The notes under the pieces: generated by a model | The model's database searches: none | The model's input: only the letters and a program-made list of their open reading frames with translations | Told to the model about the DNA's origin: nothing | NCBI RefSeq assembly: GCF_011759375.1 | Contig: NZ_JAARML010000001.1 | Span: 1,116,001 to 1,180,000 of the forward strand | Direction: 5' to 3' | From: Paraflavitalea devenefica | Lineage (GTDB): Bacteria; Bacteroidota; Bacteroidia; Chitinophagales; Chitinophagaceae | DNA: 64,000 nt | Program-made: the position numbers and the translations under genes | Shown: positions 54,699-63,774 of the stretch, one piece after another | Numbering within the stretch: the first letter of the stretch is position 1 | Layout: each line of letters begins with the position of its first letter

Positions 54699-56102
54699 AT
54701 GAGCAAGGTTATTACACTATTGAGCACAATATTTACTTTATTGGCCTGCGGCGTTTCTATGATTGCCCCGGCACAGGGCACCTCCACTGACGAGGCCAGT
54801 TTGAAACAAAGAGCGGCGGCTTATGTAACCGGCCGGAAGCTGGATTCAGCCCTGTATTTCGGTAAAAAGCTGAGCGAACTATATCCTACTGCCGGCAATT
54901 ACCTGCTCACGGGCAGTGTATACGAGTTACGGAACGATAGAACCAATGCGGATAAGTTGTATAGTAAGGCCATTGAGGTAGCCGGCAAGGAACTTTACAA
55001 GGTATATTCGGACCTGGGATTGGTAATGCTGAAAAGAAGGGATACGGTAAAAGCCATGAGCTATGAATATGCCTCCCTTGGCTTGTACAGCAGTCAGCCA
55101 GACGTACATTATTTCCTGGGCGGGCTGCATGAGGTGCGGAACACGGTTGATTCTGCCAATTATCATTTTACCCAGGCCTGGCTCCTGGACAGCACCAATT
55201 CGGTTTATCTTAAAAAGATGTACGCCATTACTTATCCGGCAGGTAATGTAGCTACCGCATTGCGCTACCTGGAAAAAGCCCTGGTTATGGACCCAACAGA
55301 TAAGGAGGCACGCAGTACGCTGGTGTACGGGTACCTGGAAGTGGATGCCTTTGACAAGGCCCTGGTGCTGTTGAAAAAGAAGATGGGCGATACGCTGGCC
55401 GGAGATGTGGATTATTTTAACCTGGCCAGGTGTTACCTGAACCTGGGGGATACAGCCAATGGCGTACCGGCCCTGCAACAGGCCATTGCCTTAAGTCCGG
55501 CAGTCAATACTACTTATTATGATGAGCTGGTCAATGTACTGGCGGCACAGGGTCAACATAAGAATATGCTGGAAGTATATGTTGCGGGTGCGGCGGCTGG
55601 TATGGAAGGCTATCAACAATGGCTGTCAGCCTACGGAGAAGCCATCACCGAAATGAAACGCATTTATAAGGCCATGGATACTACGAATACCACTACCAGT
55701 TTGTATCAATTGGGGAAGCTTTACCTTTCTGTACAGGATTATACCAATTCCCTGAAAGTGTTGCAGGACTATCAGACGGCAGGGGGACAGCCTTCTGACA
55801 GTTTGTTTTCCCTGTTAGCGATAGGCTATTTGTCGCTGAACCATTATGCCCAGGCCAGGGAGGCTATTGATAAAGCGCTGGCGACTTCGCCGGGCAATGA
55901 AGATTATCGGTTGTTATTGCTTTCCATCCTGTACCGGATGAAAGATTATAAAGAGGTCATTGCGGCTATTGATGGCACCCAGGTATTGCAACAAAAGGGG
56001 AAGGCTATGGATGCGCCTGTAAAGCGGTATTTGTTATTTAAATCACATTTGGCGCTGGGCCATGTGAAAGAGGCGGCCTTGTACTATACAACCCAATTCT
56101 GA
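54699..56102 (+). CDS. Secreted TPR-repeat protein
   Basis: 467 residues with a signal peptide (about 1-25). The mature part is a helical array of tetratricopeptide-like repeats with typical phrases (ALRYLEKALVMDPTDKEARS, VDYFNLARCYLNLGDTANGV, AREAIDKALATSPGNEDYRL). TPR arrays bind other proteins. It starts 5 nt after the large Cys-rich lipoprotein gene, so it may be an accessory scaffold for it. Confidence 0.85.
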   Translation: MSKVITLLSTIFTLLACGVSMIAPAQGTSTDEASLKQRAAAYVTGRKLDSALYFGKKLSELYPTAGNYLLTGSVYELRNDRTNADKLYSKAIEVAGKELYKVYSDLGLVMLKRRDTVKAMSYEYASLGLYSSQPDVHYFLGGLHEVRNTVDSANYHFTQAWLLDSTNSVYLKKMYAITYPAGNVATALRYLEKALVMDPTDKEARSTLVYGYLEVDAFDKALVLLKKKMGDTLAGDVDYFNLARCYLNLGDTANGVPALQQAIALSPAVNTTYYDELVNVLAAQGQHKNMLEVYVAGAAAGMEGYQQWLSAYGEAITEMKRIYKAMDTTNTTTSLYQLGKLYLSVQDYTNSLKVLQDYQTAGGQPSDSLFSLLAIGYLSLNHYAQAREAIDKALATSPGNEDYRLLLLSILYRMKDYKEVIAAIDGTQVLQQKGKAMDAPVKRYLLFKSHLALGHVKEAALYYTTQF

Positions 56103-56146
56103 AAGAACGACCTATATTAAAGCACTTTGCGGTATAGATTCAGGAG

Positions 56147-56200
56147 GGGTGGAAAGCGGATAAGCATGTTATAGGGGCTATTTCGCTTTCCATCCTTATT
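56147..56200. terminator. Hairpin between the convergent TPR and 123-aa genes
   Basis: GGGTGGAAAGCG (56147-56158) pairs with CGCTTTCCATCC (56184-56195), 12 bp with one G-T pair, followed by TTATTTTGATT. It lies between two convergent stop codons. Confidence 0.6.
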
Positions 56201-56209
56201 TTGATTGTA

Positions 56210-56581
56210 TTATTCTTCTACAGGGCTGTTTTCTTCCGGTTCCGCAGTGGGTAATGGTACGGGGTGCTTGGTTTTGTTGGTGATGAGCAGTACAAATTTG
56301 GTGGTGAGGGTAATCTCGTAGGTGTTGTGTTTGAAGAGGTATTTGGTATCATTATTCTCCAGGAGTACGGAGGCGAGGTCGCGCGCGAGCTGGATGCCGC
56401 CGATGGTATTACCGGCTTTACCCTCTTCGAAGATGATAGTGAATTTGTACCCGGCTTTCCGGGCGATGCCCAGTTTTTCAAAATCAATACGGTTGAGCGC
56501 CAGTTCCTGGTCGGCCGTAATGGATTTTTTCAGCAGGATCTTAATGATAGGCAGGTACTTAGCCCAAACTTGTGTGTACAT
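56210..56581 (-). CDS. Protein of unknown function (123 residues)
   Basis: Begins MYTQVWAKYLPIIKILLKKS, a helical start, followed by a beta-rich core (KFTIIFEEGKAGNTIGGIQL, NTYEITLTTKFVLLI) and an acidic tail (TAEPEENSPVEE). No signal peptide or membrane span. No family was recognised, but such small proteins occur in this bacterial family. It is a single gene, the last before the AT-rich island. Confidence 0.65.
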   Translation of the reverse strand: MYTQVWAKYLPIIKILLKKSITADQELALNRIDFEKLGIARKAGYKFTIIFEEGKAGNTIGGIQLARDLASVLLENNDTKYLFKHNTYEITLTTKFVLLITNKTKHPVPLPTAEPEENSPVEE

Positions 56582-57333
56582 TCTATTCGTTGTTTTTTAC
56601 TTGTTTAGCATGCTGGCAGGCAGGCGTTTTGGGTGCGGCAGGGCGCAGAGAGCATTTTCAGGATAGGTGCAGCTACTGCAAAGGTGCGTATAAATACGGC
56701 AAAAAACGAATCCAGCAGGAGAAATAAATATTTGTAAGTGTGGAGGATAGAGGAATTTACTCCATTTTAGAGGAACAAGGCGTCATTTAGGCCGTATTTG
56801 TCCTGTATAGTGGTTGGCCGTTCTACGGGGACAATTAGCTTCTCCTGGAAGCGTGCAGGCGACTTACAGTCTGATTGAGCAGAATGTAGATGGGGTGCGA
56901 TCATTTTATTTCTTTTGCATTTAAGTAAACTCTGTTTTATTAGTTTCCAGCAACAGGTAGGAGGCCTGGCAAGTACCCATAGGTACTAACACATACCATC
57001 GTATCTTCCCGTTCATCAGGCCCATAGTATTTTCATAGGCAAGGGGGCTCTAAAACATTTGACCGATCATCTTTTCAGCTTGAACAATGGATCTTTTCTG
57101 AAGATAAATACACCATTATTGGGTAATTTTCAAATTTCGTGTACATTGCTTCACGTTAGGATTTCGTCCATTATGAAAATTGCGTTGGATATAACCCGAC
57201 TGAAAACATGCTTATTTGAAGCAACAATCGCAATTAAAGACATAAGTCACATTTTTTAGGGATTTCTGCACATTTCTAATTTGTTTAGTAGCAACACTTT
57301 TTATAGATTAATTTTGTCACTATCTTAACTGAT
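56582..57333. other. Gene-poor boundary of the AT-rich island
   Basis: This 752-bp stretch holds no gene I can support. Base composition becomes AT-rich from about 57.0 kb. Reading frames at 56767-56904 (minus, 45 codons) and 57059-57259 (plus, 66 codons) are possible but show no recognisable sequence. It probably marks where the island with the sulfur-modification genes joined the chromosome; no direct repeat or integrase was found to define the junction. Confidence 0.5.
57280..57316 (+). promoter_or_regulatory. Candidate promoter of the Ssp-like operon
   Basis: TTTG at 57280-57283 and TAATTTTG at 57309-57316 (TAnnTTTG) with a 25-nt spacer, slightly long. The first gene starts 18 nt downstream. 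Confidence 0.4.
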
Positions 57334-58215
57334 ATGAAACTTCAATTTTCTGGGCACGAATCGTTTATTTGCAAACACTTTTGGCTTAAAAAGGGGTATG
57401 ATTTTGTCATTGGGAAAGGAAATTTTAATGCCGAATCTGCTGTTATTGAATTAGGCGTTGGTAAGAACATGGTAACCTCTATTTCTTATTGGTTAAAATC
57501 ATTTGGAATAGTGGATCATCAATCCCAAGTTACCCAATTGGGAGATTTTCTTTTTCATGACAAACAGGGCGTAGATCCATATATCGAAAGTTTAGCCACT
57601 ATTTGGCTATTACATTACTCATTACTAAAAACCAGTAAAGCTTCAATTTATACTCTTTTTTTTAATGAATTCCGTAAGGGCAGGGTGGATTTTACCAAAG
57701 AACAATTCCTAAACTTCATCAAAAGAAGAATGGAAGATGATGAACAGAGTTTTAATGAAAAAACGGTGGGATCGGATCTCAGTGTCTTTATCCGAAATTA
57801 TTTAAACCCTACGTATAAAGACACCAAAATTGACATCGAAGAAGATTTCTCAGGGCTGCTTATTGACTTAGATTTAATACGCTCATTTAAATCAGAAAAT
57901 GCTGAAGGTAGAATAGTAGATTGGTTTCAAATTGAGAATAAGTTACAGATTGACTTACCTTCAGAAATAGTGCTGTTTGCAATATTGGACAATGAAATGT
58001 ATGGAAAATCTATTCCTTTTAAAGAACTGCTAGTAGGTGATAATTCCCCAGGAGTTGTATTTGCATTAAGTGAAGAAGGCTTATTCAATAAAATAGAGAC
58101 GATCGTTAAGGATTATAAGGGTATAGTTTATACTGAAACAGCAGGAATAAGGGAACTCCAAATTAAAAGAACACTAAATAAGTGGGAAATACTGCATGGC
58201 TACTTCAAAAATTAA
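57334..58215 (+). CDS. sspB: DUF4007 protein, SspB-like
   Basis: 293 residues. The DUF4007 signature is clear at the N-terminus: MKLQFSGHESFICKHFWLKK (F-x-GHE-x-F) and ELGVGKNMVTSISYWLKSFG. The rest is helical with a C-terminal part that looks like a winged helix. In the phosphorothioation system SspABCD the second protein is a DNA-nicking nuclease that I recall as DUF4007; the assignment here is by domain and order, not by a search. The end overlaps the next gene by 20 nt. Together with the ATPase and PP-loop genes it makes an Ssp-like module. Confidence 0.75.
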   Translation: MKLQFSGHESFICKHFWLKKGYDFVIGKGNFNAESAVIELGVGKNMVTSISYWLKSFGIVDHQSQVTQLGDFLFHDKQGVDPYIESLATIWLLHYSLLKTSKASIYTLFFNEFRKGRVDFTKEQFLNFIKRRMEDDEQSFNEKTVGSDLSVFIRNYLNPTYKDTKIDIEEDFSGLLIDLDLIRSFKSENAEGRIVDWFQIENKLQIDLPSEIVLFAILDNEMYGKSIPFKELLVGDNSPGVVFALSEEGLFNKIETIVKDYKGIVYTETAGIRELQIKRTLNKWEILHGYFKN

Positions 58216-61200
58216 ATTTTCACCTTCCGTTAATATCATTCGAGACAGTAATTATTTAATTAATTACATTCCAACACCTAATGCCGTCCAATCATTCAAC
58301 ACTATCCTAAACAATGCAATAACAGGGATTAAGTCGCACGTCTTGATTGGTTCATTTGGAACAGGAAAGTCATCATTTTTACTGGCATTTAAACAAACGT
58401 TAGAAGGGAATAAGGTCCATTTTAAAGGATTCGATAAGTTAATAAAGCAAGTCCCTAAGTATGAATTCTTTCCCGTAATAGGAGAGTTTTTATCCCTTGA
58501 ATCCTATTTCGCCAAAGAATTTAATTTAGGAAAAGGGTATACCGCCAATGACGTTATTAAAGCATTAGACAAGCACTTTAAATCTATTAAGAAGAAAGGT
58601 AAAGGATTGGCGATTATAGTGGATGAATTTGGCAAGTTCTTAGAATTTGCAGCTAAAAACAACCCTGAATCCGAGTTATACTTTATTCAGCTTTTGGCTG
58701 AATGGGTCAATGATAGTGATAATGATACCCTACTAATAACAACCCTACACCAAGATTTTAGCGCTTACGCATTACACTTAAATAAATTACAAAGACAGGA
58801 ATGGGATAAGGTGAAAGGTCGTTTGAAAGATGTTGCTTTCAACGAACCTGTAGAGCAATTACTTTATTTAGCTTCAGAGCGCATCAATGAAAAATTTCCA
58901 TCAAAATCATTTGACAAGAATTTTGATAAACTTTTTGACTGCATAAAAGAAGCAAAAGCTTTTCCTTTAAAGGATTACCTGGAAAAGGAATTTGCACAAA
59001 AGTTATACCCATTTGATATACTCTCAGCCGCCGTATTGACTCTCGCTTTACAAAAATATGGACAAAATGAAAGAAGCCTATTTTCTTTTATTGAATCTAA
59101 CGATCATTTAGGGATCAATGAGTTTAGTTCAAAAAATAAAACATACTTCAGCATATCCCAAGTTTATGATTATTTATTAAACGGTTATTACTCCTTTCTG
59201 ACCACAAAATACAATCCGCATTATACACAATGGTCTGCTATTAGAAAGGCGCAAGAACGTTTAGAAGGCCTCTTTACAGATACGCTTTCGCAAAAACAGG
59301 CCGGCGATTTAGTAAAACTCATCGGTTTACTCAATATCTTTTCTCCGGCCTCAGCCAAACTTGAACGCCGGTTTTATTACAATTATGCCAAGCTTGCTAT
59401 GGGCCTAAAAAATCCTGAAGGCCTTTTAAAAGAATTGGAAAGCAAAAAAATCGTCAGATATGTGAATCATAGCCTTAGGTATATTTTATTTGAGGGTACG
59501 GATCTTGATATTGAATTGGCAATAGATGATGCAGGAAGATTGATAGAGAAATTGACTAATGTGGTTGATCATCTCAACCAATATTTTGAGTTTCCCTTTA
59601 TAGCTGCTAAATCAGTTTATTATGAAATAGGAACTCCTCGCTTCTTTCAATTCAAATTGACAGATGAGCCTATTAAATTAATTCCTGAAGGGGAGGTTGA
59701 CGGATTCATAAATCTTCTTTTTTCAGAGGATTCGAAAATTATCAAAAAAATAGAAGACATTTCATCCAAGTGTGAAGAAGCTATTTTATATGGCTATTAT
59801 AAAAATACTGCTGACATTAAAACTATATTATTTGAGATTCAGAAAATAAAAAAAGTTATTGAAAACAATCAAGATGACAGAACTGCCATAAAACTTTTAA
59901 ATGAAGAATTGTCGATTAAAATTAAGCTACTTAATCATTATGTCTTTGACAATCTATATACAGATAAAGGCACCATCACTTGGTTTTTTAAAGGAAAGAA
60001 AATCAAGTTAAATAGCCGACAACATTTTAATCAGCAGCTTTCGAAGATTTGTGAAGAGATATACCCATATACACCTATTTATAAGAATGAGTTAATCAAT
60101 AAAACGAAAATATCCGGGCAGATAGCTACAGCGAGAAAAAGATTAATTGAAAAGCTTTTATCTCAAGTACAAGAAGAAAATCTAGGATTTAAAGAATCTG
60201 AATTCCCACCAGAGAAGTCTATCTATTTGACACTTTTACGAAGTACTGGAATACATCAAGCTCTCGAAGGAGTTGGTGTTTTGGAAAAACCAATAGACTC
60301 GTCATTTACAGAACTCTGGGACGCTTGTGCTCAATTTATGCTAAGTACGAAAGGGAAGGAAAGAAATCTTGAAGAACTTATTTCCCTCTTATCTAAACGC
60401 CCTTTTAAGTTAAAACAAGGTTTCATAGATTATTGGGTTCCGGTCTTTCTTTTAGTTAACAATGATGAATATGCTTTGTTTGAAAGCGGCAGCTATATAC
60501 CTGAACTTACTTCAGATATTTTAGAATTAATCAACAAGCGTCCTAGTTTCTTTCAATTAAAGGCTTTTGATGTTGCTGGTGTTAAACTACAATTGTTTAA
60601 TAGATACCGCGTGTTGCTAAATCAAGTGGAACATCAAAAACCTACCAACAAAACTTTTATTCAGACTATTAAGCCTTTCTTAATCTTTTATAAGGATTTA
60701 CCTGAATATTCAAAGAAAACTAACAGATTAGATAAAAAAACGATTGCATTAAGGCAGGTAATAGCTAGTGCGAAAGATCCAGAAAAGGCATTTTTTAATG
60801 ACTTCCCTACTGCCCTAGGGTATAGCCTACAAGAATTACAGAAGTCCCCAATACAGGCTGAAGCTTTTATTAAAGATATGCAAGAGGCTATTCGTGAGCT
60901 TAGAACCTCGTTCGATGCAGTGGTAGACAGATTTGAAAACTATTTGACAAAGGAGTTAATAGGCAGCAGTTCACCCTTTCCCGATTATAAACAGGATATA
61001 AAAGCAAGATTCAAAAAGCTAAAAGCGCATTTATTGCTTAATCACCAAAAGTCGTTTTATACACGCGTACAATCCACTTTAGATGATAGGAAAGCGTGGT
61101 TAAATTCTATTGCACAGAGTTGCATTGGTAAACCATTGACATCGATAACTGATGAGGAAGAGAAATTATTATATGATAAATTAAAAGATCTGGTATATGA

Positions 61201-61441
61201 ACTGGATAACCTTTGTGAAATAAGCCAAGCAGACATTAATGAGGATAATGAAGAGGTATTAAAACTTGAAGTCACAAGCTTTGTGCAAGGGCTAAACAAA
61301 AATCTTATCCGGATTCCGAAAACAAAAACAAAAGAGGTTGATAATAAGGTAACCGAAATAAAGGGAATTTTAGGAGCGGATAAAAAGATTAATGTAACCA
61401 TATTAGCTAAACTATTACAGGAGTTGCTGAACCATGAATAA
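58196..61441 (+). CDS. sspC: Large P-loop ATPase, SspC-like
   Basis: 1081 residues. Walker A is GSFGTGKS at 52-59 and Walker B is GLAIIVDEFGKFLE, D143-E144, with a sensor-like TTLHQDFSAYA after it, so the N-terminal 250 residues form an AAA/STAND-like NTPase domain. A long helical region follows and ends in coiled-coil sequence. In Ssp modules the large ATPase powers the modification complex. Translation is coupled at both ends by overlaps of 20 nt and 8 nt. Base use is AT-rich, unlike the core genes to the left. Confidence 0.72.
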   Translation: MATSKIKFSPSVNIIRDSNYLINYIPTPNAVQSFNTILNNAITGIKSHVLIGSFGTGKSSFLLAFKQTLEGNKVHFKGFDKLIKQVPKYEFFPVIGEFLSLESYFAKEFNLGKGYTANDVIKALDKHFKSIKKKGKGLAIIVDEFGKFLEFAAKNNPESELYFIQLLAEWVNDSDNDTLLITTLHQDFSAYALHLNKLQRQEWDKVKGRLKDVAFNEPVEQLLYLASERINEKFPSKSFDKNFDKLFDCIKEAKAFPLKDYLEKEFAQKLYPFDILSAAVLTLALQKYGQNERSLFSFIESNDHLGINEFSSKNKTYFSISQVYDYLLNGYYSFLTTKYNPHYTQWSAIRKAQERLEGLFTDTLSQKQAGDLVKLIGLLNIFSPASAKLERRFYYNYAKLAMGLKNPEGLLKELESKKIVRYVNHSLRYILFEGTDLDIELAIDDAGRLIEKLTNVVDHLNQYFEFPFIAAKSVYYEIGTPRFFQFKLTDEPIKLIPEGEVDGFINLLFSEDSKIIKKIEDISSKCEEAILYGYYKNTADIKTILFEIQKIKKVIENNQDDRTAIKLLNEELSIKIKLLNHYVFDNLYTDKGTITWFFKGKKIKLNSRQHFNQQLSKICEEIYPYTPIYKNELINKTKISGQIATARKRLIEKLLSQVQEENLGFKESEFPPEKSIYLTLLRSTGIHQALEGVGVLEKPIDSSFTELWDACAQFMLSTKGKERNLEELISLLSKRPFKLKQGFIDYWVPVFLLVNNDEYALFESGSYIPELTSDILELINKRPSFFQLKAFDVAGVKLQLFNRYRVLLNQVEHQKPTNKTFIQTIKPFLIFYKDLPEYSKKTNRLDKKTIALRQVIASAKDPEKAFFNDFPTALGYSLQELQKSPIQAEAFIKDMQEAIRELRTSFDAVVDRFENYLTKELIGSSSPFPDYKQDIKARFKKLKAHLLLNHQKSFYTRVQSTLDDRKAWLNSIAQSCIGKPLTSITDEEEKLLYDKLKDLVYELDNLCEISQADINEDNEEVLKLEVTSFVQGLNKNLIRIPKTKTKEVDNKVTEIKGILGADKKINVTILAKLLQELLNHE

Positions 61442-62540
61442 GAAGGTTAGACACGTATTAGGGATATCTGGAGGAAAGGATAGCGCTGCGTTAGCTATCT
61501 ATTTACATAATCTTTACCCAGAACTTGATATTGAATATTATTTCTGTGATACTGGGAAAGAATTGGCAGAAACTTATACACTTGTAGATAATTTAGAAAA
61601 TTATTTAGGCAAAACAATTAATAGATTAAAAGCTGCAGCCAAGAGCAGCCAGGAGCCATTTGATCACTTTTACAATTTATTCGGCGGATATCTCCCTTCT
61701 TCTAATGCCCGCTGGTGTACAAAGTATCTCAAATTGGATCCTTTCGAAACTTTTGTTGGCGATGCGCCTGTAGTTTCCTACGTAGGAATAAGAGGAGATG
61801 AAGACAGAGAAGGTTATATTTCCCGAAAGCCGAATATTCAATCCATTTTTCCTTTCAGGAGAAACATATGGAGTGAAGATGTTATAAGCAAAGTAATAAA
61901 GAATGACAATATTGCTACGCTTAGTGAGATATATAGTTTCTACTTCCCAAAAGATAAAATAAGAAGATGTCTTGAAATTATCAACGAACCCCTTTCGCTT
62001 AAATTCAATCAAGAACAGAAACTCGATTTGCTATTAGGCCAAAATATTACATTCTTTAATCAGGCTGTTCATGAGTTTTTAAAGACAACTAATTACCCAT
62101 TAGCCAACACCCCGCATTTTCCCCTTTTAGAGAATGAGGATGTGTTAGTAAGAGATGATATTTTCAGAATCTTACGAGAAAGCGGCGTAGGCGTCCCCAA
62201 TTACTATGAGAAAATAGTTTTTAAGCATAACGGTAAGATTGGTGAATATGCTCGTAGCCGCTCTGGCTGTTATTTTTGTTTTTTTCAACAAAAAATTGAA
62301 TGGGTATGGCTTTACGAGCAACATCCTGAACGATTTAAACTTGCTATGCAATATGAAAATGAAAAGGAGGGGTTTACTTGGAACCAAAATGAAAGCCTAT
62401 CTGACCTAATACAACCGGAAAGAATTGATATCATTAAAGAAGAGTATTTGAACAAACCCAAAACTAAAACTAAGTCTCCTTATTTGCTGGATATTCTGGA
62501 TGATACAGAATCGGAAGGATGCGCAGCATGCTTTATTTAA
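61434..62540 (+). CDS. sspD: PAPS-reductase-like PP-loop enzyme, SspD/DndC-like
   Basis: 368 residues. The PP-loop is ISGGKDSAAL with S12-G-G-K-D-S17, so it should bind ATP and activate an atom for transfer. Cysteine pairs or singles in RWCTKYLKL, SGCYFCFFQ and GCAACF (at the C-terminus) could hold an iron-sulfur cluster, as in DndC. Enzymes of this kind put sulfur into the DNA backbone. It is third in the operon, overlapping the ATPase gene by 8 nt and the opposing DGQHR gene by 8 nt at the 3' end. A cysteine desulfurase partner (SspA/IscS) is not in the window. Confidence 0.8.
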   Translation: MNKKVRHVLGISGGKDSAALAIYLHNLYPELDIEYYFCDTGKELAETYTLVDNLENYLGKTINRLKAAAKSSQEPFDHFYNLFGGYLPSSNARWCTKYLKLDPFETFVGDAPVVSYVGIRGDEDREGYISRKPNIQSIFPFRRNIWSEDVISKVIKNDNIATLSEIYSFYFPKDKIRRCLEIINEPLSLKFNQEQKLDLLLGQNITFFNQAVHEFLKTTNYPLANTPHFPLLENEDVLVRDDIFRILRESGVGVPNYYEKIVFKHNGKIGEYARSRSGCYFCFFQQKIEWVWLYEQHPERFKLAMQYENEKEGFTWNQNESLSDLIQPERIDIIKEEYLNKPKTKTKSPYLLDILDDTESEGCAACFI

Positions 62541-63774
62541 GTAATCGTAAAATTGATCTAACCTTAGAAGGAGAATCAATTGCTAAGCTTGAAGCATATC
62601 CTTCTTTTAACTTTGTTAATTCTTTTTTTGTCAATATGTCATTGTCAAATTGATACAATAAAATCAATTCTGTTAAAGAAGAAGTATTCATAACCATTTT
62701 CTTTTCGATAGGATTCCATAATACGTAAACCCAGGGTCTATTATGAATTTCGAAATTGAATTTATTATATCTTTCAAATATTTTTTTAAACCCAATGTTA
62801 TGCTGATTATTAATTCGTAATGAGGCTTTGATGAAAGGAAGAAATCCTACTGGCCTAAATAATAGATTACCTCCGGTTTCACCGTTTCTAAAATCATCGG
62901 AAAAGTCTTTTTTCTTTCTTAAGTATTCTTTTATTACTGTTAAAGTTTTGAAAGAATCCCAATAACTGATACAATAATTCTTGAATGAGTTATAAACCTC
63001 ATCCGTAGGCCGAAATTTGAGAAGTTCTGCTAACCGCTCTTTTGTGATTTTTGTTCCACTCTTAATAAACATAAAGTTTTTGAAAATTTCAACATTTGCT
63101 TGGTATAGCGTTATAATTGATGTTATAGCATCTTTATTATTATTTGGAATTGCTTTTTGTTTTGCATAAACAACCCGGGTTCCTGTAAATAAATCATATT
63201 CATCTAGCAACTCCCTGGTTACAATCGCTGCCGAATCATCTTCATCCAATGCGATAATGTCATCATCACTTACAGGTTTCGCATACCTGTTTAAAGTAGT
63301 AAACAACCTTCTAGTCTTTTTCTTTCCATGCTCATCATTCTTGTGCCCAATAAAAATAACGCCAACTTGCTCATTTGACAAATCGGGTCTCTCCAATAAG
63401 GCAGCCTTAATCCCTTCCACTCGATGTTGTCCATCTACCGGAAATATCTTATGTGAACCAGGGAACTCCAGAAGGCCCATTTTATAAGTCTCCAATTCAT
63501 CATACTTGAATTCAATTTCTCGCCAATTAGGATAATCATCATAAACGGCAAGAACTAATGAATTAAAAAAAAGTTCCCCTTGCTTGAGGATATACTCCTT
63601 TATACTTAAATAATTGCCAGTTATACTTCTTTGAATCAAATCTCTCAACGTTTCACTTTTATGAAGTTGATCATCAATTTTTGAAACATAGTCATTCACC
63701 TGTTTAAATGTCAGTGTTGTCACATAATAGTCCCATGAACCAATTTTTGCTTTAAGCGCAGGTATTTTCATCAT
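62533..63774 (-). CDS. DGQHR-domain protein, DndB-like
   Basis: 413 residues. The namesake motif D114-G-Q-H-R118 is present in FPVDGQHRVEGIKAAL, with the second conserved block TRRLFTTLNRYAKPVSDDD. The N-terminus (IPALKAKIGSWDYYVTTLTF) also looks like DndB. DndB represses the dnd operon in known systems, so a regulator for the opposing sulfur-modification genes is one role; DNA- or nucleotide-binding in defence is another. It converges with the sspD-like gene and is coupled (4-nt overlap) to the gene running in from the right edge. Confidence 0.82.
   Translation of the reverse strand: MMKIPALKAKIGSWDYYVTTLTFKQVNDYVSKIDDQLHKSETLRDLIQRSITGNYLSIKEYILKQGELFFNSLVLAVYDDYPNWREIEFKYDELETYKMGLLEFPGSHKIFPVDGQHRVEGIKAALLERPDLSNEQVGVIFIGHKNDEHGKKKTRRLFTTLNRYAKPVSDDDIIALDEDDSAAIVTRELLDEYDLFTGTRVVYAKQKAIPNNNKDAITSIITLYQANVEIFKNFMFIKSGTKITKERLAELLKFRPTDEVYNSFKNYCISYWDSFKTLTVIKEYLRKKKDFSDDFRNGETGGNLLFRPVGFLPFIKASLRINNQHNIGFKKIFERYNKFNFEIHNRPWVYVLWNPIEKKMVMNTSSLTELILLYQFDNDILTKKELTKLKEGYASSLAIDSPSKVRSILRLLK

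Noticed and set aside
56767-56904. Minus-strand frame of 45 codons before the island
   Set aside because: It looks somewhat protein-like (DKYGLNDALFL at the end), but there is no family match, promoter or partner to support it.
57059-57259. Plus-strand frame of 66 codons before the DUF4007 gene
   Set aside because: AT-rich frame without a recognisable domain; more likely chance in low-GC sequence.
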